Made by a program: the position numbers and the translations under genes. A stretch of DNA of 64,000 bases from Chrysogorgia sp. JL179-B06. Its lineage: Eukaryota; Cnidaria; Anthozoa; Scleralcyonacea; Chrysogorgiidae. The stretch lies in NCBI GenBank assembly GCA_035772405.1, contig JAYKKM010000224.1, positions 3,554,501 through 3,618,500 of the forward strand, in the 5' to 3' direction. A model generated the notes under the pieces. That model was not told where the DNA came from. It did no database searches and was given only the letters and a program-made list of their open reading frames with translations. Below are positions 56,152 through 64,000 of this stretch, in pieces (position 1 is the first letter of the stretch; each line of letters opens with the position of its first letter).

Positions 56152-56563
56152 CTCATCAGACCATATTCTTTTGTTTTCCAGAGGTTTCCTTTTTTTAATT
56201 TGACAGATTAAATCAACTATGAATTAAGTATTTTAAAATGATGAGTTGTGTGCAGTGATTATGATTTATTGTTAACTTGTATTCTTGGAGACATAATTCT
56301 GATGATATTTAAATCTTTACTATGTGTTTATGCGTATGTTTTGCTCGAATAAGGTTTAAATGATTGAATTCAGCAGGGTTTTATTTAGGGAAATTATTAT
56401 GTTAGGTAATGACCTAGTAGGAGGTTATTATTCTAAGTAAAGACCCAGTTTTCAACCCCACCTTTCCCCTGGGACTAATATAAAACTACCGCCTGCTTTG
56501 ATAATGAGGTTATTACCCCAAAATTAAAAACCGATGGAAAACAAAAGATATGGTCTGATGAGT
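56152..56563. mobile_element. ~410-bp inverted-repeat element, CTCATCAGACCATAT ends
   Basis: Left CTCATCAGACCATATTC...TTGTTTTCCA and right TGGAAAACAA...ATATGGTCTGATGAG are complements over about 28 bases. 'tttata' occurs beside both ends and may be a target duplication. No coding frame. Confidence 0.75.
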
Positions 56564-56924
56564 TTATAATTATAGGCGAATAACAGTTCCTACTGCACAT
56601 ATGCGGCGTTTGTTTGTTTGTGAATCACAAAATGTTTGAAATGCAATTGATATATCTAGTAAGCTCTAAAGAAGAACCCAACATTGTGAATCGGATTGCG
56701 TATTCAAATATATTAGATGCATAACATTATCCTGTCGACTAAAAACGAACGACTTTTCTAGTTATTCATATAGTCACGTGACTCCTCAACGGTCGTAACC
56801 GCGGGCTTCAAATTTCACTCACCTGTGAGATCCGTGGTGAGAACAATGAACATGAACAAAAAAACATGAAATGTGACTTGCAGCTTGGTTATTTCAGTAT
56901 AGGAAATTGTTTGCTACTCACGAT

Positions 56925-57345
56925 TTTAAAGGGATACTCCAGCCAAAATACAAATGTAATTCATATGAAAGATCTCACTGATTTCCAAAGTTTCAGCATT
57001 CCTATTATTTTAGTTAAAAAGATATGGCTAGTTGAAGTTGGACGCCATATTTGTTTCTCAAATATGACGTCACTGAGTGATTCTATCTCGTATTATGCAT
57101 AAGAAGCTCCTCTACTTTCCTGCATGAGAAACTAAATAGTTTATTTCGACTAATTTTCGTCCAAAGAGCATTCACAACATCTATCACTATGTCATCTCCA
57201 CTGCCGATAAAGAATCACTCAATGACGTCATATTTTCAAAACCAATATGGCGTCAAAATCCTCCAATTTTCAACAACAAGCCATATCTTCTTAACTAAAT
57301 TGATAAGAATGCTGAAAACCAATAACAACGTTAAAAGCTTGAGTA
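56925..57345. repeat. ~420-bp fold-back element
   Basis: 'agcattcctattattttagttaaaaagatatggct' type left arm pairs with 'agccatatcttcttaactaa' to 'aagaatgct'. Inner arms 'atgacgtcactgagtgattc' and 'gaatcactcaatgacgtcat' also pair. Confidence 0.75.
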
Positions 57346-57849
57346 GCAAACAATTACTATATAAACAAAACAATGTAAACAAATTTCGCAAATGTTCAGT
57401 AGGGACTTAGTCTGCTTTAATACAAATCTGAGGCATGTATACGAGCTTTACACTGTATATAATATTCATTGTAACGTACGACTATATCGACAAGTATTGG
57501 ATGAAATGTAATAGTAAATCAAATTTATTTTCAAAATTCAAATCCATTTGAACGTGTAATGATCCATTTGAACGGGTAATAATAAGGACTGAAAGATTCA
57601 AACGTTGTTTTGTCAATAGATGCCTAAAACAATGAACATGAAGTATGATTGATAGATGCTGTAATTGAATTATGTAATTCTAGTTTATATTTTTATATAT
57701 GATTCACTGTAAATTTGAACGTTTGCTTCAAATTGCTTTTACGTTTGCTTCAAAAAAACGTTTGCTTCACGTACGTATTATTAACGAGCTTGTTTAGCTC
57801 TTTACGCCCGAACATCCTTAAATTCTTAAACTATGTTGATTTAATAAAA
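57346..57849. other. AT-rich stretch before the Helentron
   Basis: 'acgtttgcttca' repeats three times at 57719-57770. No gene is recognised. Confidence 0.4.
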
Positions 57850-59693
57850 CGCCTGTACTGTTACCTATCACAAGTCAGAATCATTAGAAGTGTCTGGTTT
57901 AACAAAGAATCTGAACCAGAAAAACATTATCGTGAGCTCATTATGTTGTTTACTCCATGGAGAAATGAAGAAACTGATTTAGTCAGAAGTTATTCTTCAT
58001 ACCAAGAACATTATCTTGCTTTGGCTGATGACATCACTGAACAAATGAAACAATATGCAGTTTGTGGAAACAGTTAGATCAAAATGAAGATGACGATGAT
58101 CAGTTTGCATCTGTAGCACCAGTTACACAGCATGATGAACTACAAGATGAGAATGAAGGTAATGTTGATTTACATCCTGATTTCAATGAAAGATATGATC
58201 TATCAGATGATATTGGTATCCCATCAACATCACTAAATAATGATCGGCCAGCTGTCTTAAATGAAATGCAAGATGATGAGTACAGAACAATGGTACAATC
58301 ATTGAACAAGAAACAAAAGGAATTTTTTTATCATGCTTTACACCTCATCAAAACATCTGATGAACCATTTTTATACTGCTTCTTAAGTGGAGGAGGAGGT
58401 GATGGTAAATCTCACCTAACAAAATCACTCTATCAAGCTGCACTCAAATACTATAACACACGTGCAAGCAAAGATTTTCATCCGGTAAAAATATTACTAC
58501 ATGTATTGGCTCCAACTGGTAAAGCTGCATATCTTATTAATGGTAATACAATACACAGTGCTCTTGCAGTACCAGCTAGTCAATTCTCAAAATTGATAAG
58601 CTTTTGGATTCAAGCAGGCTGAATACATTACGATGCTAACTAGGTGGTCTTAAACTAATATTGCTTGATCGATGAGGTATCAATGGTTGGTAACAATATG
58701 TTCAGAGTTCAAATCAACAACCGACTCAAAGATATAAAAGGCAGCAAGGAAGATTTTGGAGGTGTCAGCATAATTGCAATTGGTGATTTGTTTCAATTAT
58801 CACCTGCATTTGATAGTTATATTTTCAATGATATTCAAGAATATAGCATACTGTACTTGCATCTAATCTGTGGGACAGATATATTTTAGAATGTTTGAAA
58901 TTACTGAAATTATGCGACAAAGCGAAAGCAGATTTTTTGCAGAAATTTTGAACAGATTAAGAGAAGGAAGACATACTAAAAACGATATTTCCAAACTCAA
59001 AGAAAGATGTTTTGATGAATTAAATTGTCAAAAAGATGCTTCACGATTATTTATTAAAAATGATGATGCTGATGAGTATAATAAAACAGCTTATGAAAGA
59101 TGTTCAGGCAATAAATATTCCATTAAAGCACAAGACAGTGTTATTGGAGCTAACTATGCTGAACTAAGAGACAAAATATTGAGCCAAATACCAAATATGA
59201 AACTGAGAAACACAATGCAACTGGCAAGAAACCGTTTGATTGCTGAAGGTGTAAGGACAGAAATTGCATTAAATGTAAGAACTGACGATGGTCTGACAAA
59301 CGGTGCTAGCAATGTTATTAAATTAGTTCAGTTACATCAACCACACAAACCATCTGGTATAATTTGGGTAGAGTTTGATTATGACAATGTTGATAAAAAA
59401 CAAGACAAGAAAACATTCATATTTACGTACACAAGGCATCCAACGCACATGGACACCAATTAAACCAATAATTGCCCAGTTTTGTGTTGGTTAAAACAAA
59501 GCAGCTCGTGCAGTAAGAAAGCAATTTCCACTGCGTCTAGCAGCAGCTAAGACTGTACACAGATCTCAAGGAGATACTCAAACTGAAATTGTTGCCAATC
59601 TCAATGCTGTAAGAAAAATTACTCATATACACTATGTTGCACTTAGTAGAGTTACCACAATTGAAGGGCTATATGTGACTAATTCACCTGTGT
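57850..59693 (+). pseudogene. Helentron Pif1-like helicase domain
   Basis: Starts inside the linker before the helicase (PEKHYRELIMLFTPWRNE). The Walker A region GGGGDGKSHLTKS is at about 58389-58427. LAPTGKAAYLINGNTIHSAL (58506-58565) is motif Ia. DEVSMVG (58671-58691) is Walker B, and IAIGDLFQLSPAF (58771-58809) and ITEIMRQSE follow as motifs III/IV. TVHRSQGD (about 59551-59574) and HYVALSRV (about 59632-59655) are the C-terminal motifs. Frames change near 58065, 58620, 58860 and 59455, and a stop lies near 59691. It would unwind DNA during rolling-circle transposition; this copy cannot. Confidence 0.85.
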
Positions 59694-59973
59694 GAAAATA
59701 AAATTGCTGTTGATCCAAAAGTTGTAACTGAAATGCAAAAGCTAAGAACGGAGAGGAGCTTGCAGCTTAAAGCTGTTTTAGTCCACTTTACGAGATAAAT
59801 CAATCCGAATTGAAAGTTTGTTATTTAAATGCTCGTTCACTACACAAACACATCGAGAATGTTAGAAAAGACTTTAATAATTGCAACAGTGATATAGAAA
59901 TATTTACAGAAACGAGATTCAGTCCATTTGATGACGATGAAATGTACAGCATTAATGGTTTTCAACTATTCGG

Positions 59974-60852
59974 ACATGCGGCTAAAAGCTGACCTGCTCC
60001 AGACTAAAAATAGCAACACGCGCGATTACGTCGTTATAGGATTATGATAATATGATACACGCTATCCCTAAGGGCATAATATTTAATAATATTTTGAGAT
60101 CCCTAATCAATCATGTGAAGCATGTTTTCATTCTATTGCGAGATTCCGTCATTCCGATAAATATGGTTTATAGATATATAGATATAGATAGAATCTTTAT
60201 TTAAACACGGTAAAAATCATCAGTACTAGACAAATCCCAAACCAGCAGTTAAAAACTAAACCGTTTAAAAACATCTATAATACCCAAGTTGAAACAACGT
60301 GAGTGGAAACTATATCGACAGACTCGTTGTCTTTATACATGTACTTAAAGATGTTTTTTTCCGCGGTTCAAATTTTAATTAACTCTTTGTGATTTCACAT
60401 GACCAACTTTCCTGCCGTAATTTACGACAACAGTAACTCTGATAACAGTAACTCTTACAAATAATCAATTCACATTTGTTCTACAGAAGAGACAGTTACT
60501 GAATCAAATGAGTAATAAAACGTGTTGTGCTGCGTAGGCAGTGTAGAAATACAAATCAAATATCTAAAATAGTAAAAAGGTTGGTGTACTGCCGAAATAG
60601 CGTGTAAGTAGTCTAACGTTTCGAGCGAAGCGCCGAAGGCCCTTTCACTCTCTGACGAAGGCCTTCGCTCGAAACGTTAGTTACACGCTATTTGGCAGTA
60701 CACCAACCTTTTTAGACTTGATCTATAGTTCCTGAATCAGTTTACATGTCGGCGTGAAGATATCGTATTGCATCATGTGTAACATGAGCCCCGTTGCGCT
60801 TCAGCGGTGTTGCTATGTTTAGTCTGGAGCAGGTCAGCTTTTAGCCGCATGT
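59974..60852. mobile_element. 879-bp inverted-repeat element inside the Helentron endonuclease
   Basis: ACATGCGGCTAAAAGCTGAC at the left is matched by its complement at the right over about 33 bases. TATTCGG lies just outside both (59967-59973 and 60854-60860), as an 8-bp duplication with one change or a 7-bp one. The interrupted reading frame resumes correctly after it. Internally it carries the fold-back repeat at 60573-60713 and no gene. Confidence 0.85.
60573..60713. mobile_element. Fold-back MITE related to 6857-7021
   Basis: Arms 'aaaaaggttggtgtactgcc' and 'ggcagtacaccaacctttt', inner arms 'taacgtttcgagcgaag' and 'cttcgctcgaaacgtta'. CTGACGA at 60650-60656 and CGAAAC at 60670-60675 give a hammerhead-like core. 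Confidence 0.8.
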
Positions 60853-61350
60853 TTATTCGGAAATGACGCCGTGTTTAATCAACATGTTAATAGACGACCA
60901 TACGGTGGTACAGCGGTCTACAGCAAGATACCACTTGCTGAAGGATATCCCGGATATCCTTACAGTTAAATATGAATGGTATTGAATTTACTGTAATTAA
61001 AGTTAACAACCATCTAAATTTGACGGTAGTTGGAGTATATCGCTCTCCAAAAGTCTCTCTTGGAAATCTATGCTCTGCATTAGTTAATATTCTTGATGAG
61101 AATGCCTTACAAAAAGTTATATTCATTGGAGATTTAATGTGAATTGTATGGTTAACACAGAACGACAAGCACTTTATAACGTCATGGTAGAAAACAATGG
61201 CTACAGACAGTTAATATCTAGCTTTACAACCGATAATCAAACACTAATTGATCACATTTTGACAAATATACTATAGCAACAAATTAATTCAGGTATTTTA
61301 GAAACATATTTTAGTGACCACATGGCAGTCTGGGCTTCATTCAAGACAGA

Positions 61351-61830
61351 ATAGCTGAAAATAATTCTAAAAACTAATCGTCAAATTGCGGATTTGCTGA
61401 ATCAATTAAAAGAATAATGACATCATTCAATGATTATATACACTGCTAATTACTCAGTTAAAATATCAGTTAAAGTATTTCAGAACACATTTCAATGGTC
61501 CTAAAATTCAATATTACATTATTCGAAAGTACAGTCACTACATTGCAAGTTAAAATTCAATATTTTTAATCATTAAGAGTTGGTTAACCCAACTCTTGGT
61601 TCCAAAGTAATTTGGGATCACTATTTGAGATGATTTTTACAATCATCTTTATAATCATCCAAGCCCTTATGGAAAATATAAAGTATGTATGTAGTGCTAT
61701 TTGTTTGACCTTTGCCGTTTTTTTAAATAGCTTATCAAACTCTTGTTTTATAAAATGTTCAACGTCTTTATATCTACTATATTTCTTTATTGTATTAATA
61801 TCTTATTTTGTTATTATTATCTTTTATTTC
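61351..61830. other. 3' flank of the Helentron
   Basis: A palindrome 'aagagttggttaacccaactctt' lies at 61568-61590. The 61612-61905 frame is hydrophobic, probably by composition only. No gene is recognised. Confidence 0.4.
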
Positions 61831-62101
61831 AGAAATGGCAAGAAAGACAAGAAAAAAAGAGATACAAAAATTGAACAAAAGTATAACATGCAGTGGAAAA
61901 ATTGAGATCAGTATCATTTGGAACACTATAAATGAATTATGTAAACTCAGTACGGAGAGAAACAATACAAAAGAAGGAACTGTTAATCGTATAAAGAATA
62001 TATCTAAGCTACGTTTCACTCTTCTAAAGATAATTTCTGGAAGATTAAAACCAAACAGTATATGGAATTTCATAATTGCAACTGATGCGATACACTGTTG
62101 A
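61828..62101 (+). other. Unrecognised short frame preceded by a splice-acceptor-like site
   Basis: 'cttttatttcag' is followed by ATGGCAAGAAAGACAAG and about 87 codons of lysine- and isoleucine-rich sequence to a stop. Another frame with protein-like composition (CVPGLGYQNTVFKTVFNSF) continues around 62290-62350. I recognise no family. Confidence 0.2.
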
Positions 62102-63540
62102 TAACAATTCTGGACATTCTGATCAAATTACTAACGATTTTCACACACATTGTGCTGAATCAGTAACAGCTTAATGGAAGAAAGAAAATTATACACCTTA
62201 AACCAGAGTTATTCACATCCAAGAATTAAATCATCAATTCTGCTGCAAGGAGCAACGCCTACATGCTTTTGTCAATAAACATTGTGTTCCAGGACTTGGT
62301 TACCAAAACACTGTTTTTAAAACAGTATTCAATAGTTTCATATATTGAACAGAATTCTATCGTTTGAAACTAAGTGAACGGAAATCTTTACATGTTTCCA
62401 GAAATAGAAAACATCTGCATGTGCATAAAATTGTATACTTATGTAATATTTTAAATTTTCCGATTCCGATATGACATCTAAAGTATAACAGACAAACAAG
62501 CAAAAAGTATTCAATGTGGATTTAAAAAATTAAATGGGCTGTTTCTTGTTTTATTGTACCATTTTCTAATCGTCGTACTTTTCCCATTGGAATCAAAGGT
62601 CAAATTGCCACTCCATTCCACACACAGAACCAACGAGGTTGACACAGAACCTGTCAAATTTAGTTCACCTGCAGCTAAACTTATTTTGGTTTCAAACGTT
62701 GCACTTCTGTTGCATTTATTTTTTGAACTAAATTCGCTATAGAATTAAGAAGTACAACTTTAAAAAAAATGATTCTATAATTTACTTTAGAATTACCTTC
62801 ATCATCTTTATTCCCAAACCAGTCTCCGCATGTACGCACTGCGTAGGTTAAAGCGTTAGTAATTAATACAAAGATAGTTTTGAAAATATAACGAATATGT
62901 TATTCAGGCTTTCATTTGCTGTATAGCATGAGTTGTTAGAGTTAATAGTTCAAAAGATATTATATTTATCGAAGTTCGTGAATCCAAATGCAAGCTGTGC
63001 AAATGAACAGCTGTAAAGCTGTTAAGCAATCAGTTACAAAATATTTTTGTAGGCATATCAGAGGCTGTTAATCAAGCTTTGATTATATATGTCTAATGGG
63101 TTCTTAGAGTTAGTACTTTAAAAGATATCGTAGTCTGAACATTTTATATGATTTGCTTTGAGAAAACAAAACAAATATATAAGTATCACGCGCGCGAGCC
63201 TGTCAATTAGTTCGTCACGAACTATCAGCTGCCTTCGTGCGAAACTGTTGACAGGTTCACACATCGCAGGTTTTGTGTTCGTCGCAGCTTGAAGCAGTAA
63301 ATTGACAAATAATGCAAATAAATCAGCAAATAAATGATTTCAGGGTTCAGCCTACGATTAAACAAGGCGATTTCCCATAATGGTGTCATGTTCAGTGGAT
63401 TTAATTACTAACAAAAGTAAGAACCCGTTAGATTAGTATTAAGGTTTATGTGAAAAGGTTTGCAGGATACTGCAGGTATCCGATAACATGCCATGAAATA
63501 TCCTGTATTCTCATTAACCAATTGAAAACTCTAAACATTT
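62102..63540. other. AT-rich stretch, nothing recognised
   Basis: No gene or repeat is recognised, apart from the local inverted words 'ttagttcgtcacgaacta' at 63209-63226. Confidence 0.4.
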
Positions 63541-63699
63541 AGTGCACTGCCGCAATATAATGTGTATGGTCATTAAACTTTCGAGCGAACGTCATTCACT
63601 TTTACATATAACTCTAGCTTTAAGAGAACCTTCACTCGAAATGTTTGAATAGCCTTCCTACACACTAATTCGAGTTTCGACAGTGTACCAACCTTTAAA
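63541..63699. repeat. Degenerate fold-back MITE of the 6857/60573 family
   Basis: 'gtgcactgccgcaatataatgtg' and 'cacactaattcgagtttcgacagtgtaccaacc' face each other, with 'actttcgagcgaa' and 'ttcactcgaaatgt' inside. Many changes, so an old copy. Confidence 0.6.
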
Positions 63700-63887
63700 A
63701 GTTTTCGATTATTTGGTATTTCTGCACTGCAGTTACGCAGAACAAAACTTTTATAGTACTCCTAAAACAACTTTGATTAGTTAATGTATTTTACTTTAAT
63801 ACTTTTCTGAATGTTAGAAGAGGTCTAGGCCTAACACTCTTGGTAATTACCTCATCCATTATGGCCAGAGGAGGTGCGAACCCAGCT

Positions 63888-64000
63888 AGCACACAACGTA
63901 ATCACAACGTTGGTTAAAGGTTGTGGGAAAGTTAAGTCGGACCTAACTTTCACACAACGTTGACACAACTTTGGCACGGAATATGTGGCATGATAACGTT
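63888..64000. repeat. CACAACGTTG repeat running off the right edge
   Basis: 'cacaacgt(t)' occurs at 63892, 63904, 63951 and 63964-63971 (as 'acacaactttgg'), and 'gttaagtcggacctaac' is an inverted pair. Probably the start of a dispersed repeat. Confidence 0.5.

Larger units (their letters stand above)
57850..61350 (+). mobile_element. 5'-truncated Helentron (helicase plus endonuclease), decayed
   Basis: A Pif1-like helicase followed by an endonuclease/exonuclease/phosphatase-fold domain in one original frame is the plan of Helentrons (Helitron2/HeliNoto-type rolling-circle transposons). The Rep (HUH) domain expected upstream is absent. The copy is broken by frameshifts and by an 879-bp insertion. 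A short palindrome (aagagttggttaacccaactctt, 61568-61590) downstream could be its 3' terminal hairpin. Confidence 0.75.
59807..61350 (+). pseudogene. Helentron endonuclease-fold (EEP) domain, interrupted by an insertion
   Basis: The first part reads VCYLNARSLHKHIENVRKDF and EIFTETRF (the Glu of the EEP fold), then INGFQLFG up to the insertion at 59974. After the insertion it resumes at about 60854 with FNQHVNRRPYGGTAVYSKI. VVGVYRSPK is at about 61030-61056, a damaged GDxN motif near 61128-61140, SSFTTDNQTLIDHI near 61218-61259, and the terminal SDHMAVW at about 61313-61333. In EEP enzymes these residues bind metal and cut phosphodiester bonds. Frameshifts flank 60965 and 61140. Confidence 0.8.

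Noticed and set aside
56540..56570. CTGATGAG near 56556 as a second hammerhead
   Set aside because: No GAAA and no pairing stems follow; the word is part of an inverted-repeat end.

Overview
This is AT-rich, intron-bearing nuclear DNA from a eukaryote, almost certainly an animal. Evidence is a split animal-type BCCT transporter gene with GT-AG splice sites, and a repeat load of Tc1/mariner-, hAT-, PIF/Harbinger- and piggyBac-type DNA transposons, BEL/Pao, non-LTR fragments and a Helentron. The style of the repeats (fold-back elements with a 'gaagggctccgctcgaaacgt' type arm) and a metazoan BCCT gene fit a marine invertebrate, most likely a cnidarian. That assignment is inference. There is no prokaryotic gene organisation.

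Layout. 0-6 kb: an open frame running off the left edge, then a broken RPA-like OB-fold gene whose reading frame was split by a 179-bp palindromic MITE. 6-8.3 kb: 22-bp satellite, TA microsatellites and fold-backs. 8.5-14.1 kb: a decayed BEL/Pao retroelement, flanked by inverted copies of a ~430-bp repeat. 15-22.3 kb: repeat graveyard with two TTAA-flanked elements, a LINE fragment and a nested pair of inverted-repeat elements. 22.58-32.86 kb: the most unusual object, a ~10.3-kb composite whose inverted ends are built from 22-bp satellite arrays. It carries an integrase-like gene (+) and a three-exon HECT-type E3 ubiquitin-ligase gene (-), both damaged. The ligase introns contain a tandem exon duplication and a 1.55-kb tandem array bounded by TA-flanked mariner-like termini. 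33.48-37.03 kb: a complete hAT element with an 8-bp target duplication and a frameshifted transposase.

39.35-55.31 kb: the one evidently intact host gene, a BCCT-family (betaine/choline/carnitine) transporter of 723 aa in two coding exons. Its 13.8-kb intron holds a near-textbook type I hammerhead ribozyme, a 5-kb two-gene PIF/Harbinger element with a deleted hAT and another inverted-repeat element nested inside it, minisatellites and a tRNA-like sequence. 55.3-57.3 kb: strong palindromes. 57.8-61.4 kb: a 5'-truncated Helentron (Pif1-like helicase plus endonuclease/exonuclease-fold domain), interrupted by an 879-bp inverted-repeat element. 61.4-64 kb: mostly unrecognised, with one more fold-back and a short CACAACGTTG repeat at the right edge.

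The functional gene content is small. One solute transporter looks alive, and nearly everything else is transposon history that can be ordered by nesting. The leads most worth following are the satellite-ended integrase/HECT transposon, the hammerhead ribozyme, the near-perfect 55.7-kb palindrome, and the MITE insertion that can be removed on paper to rejoin a reading frame.
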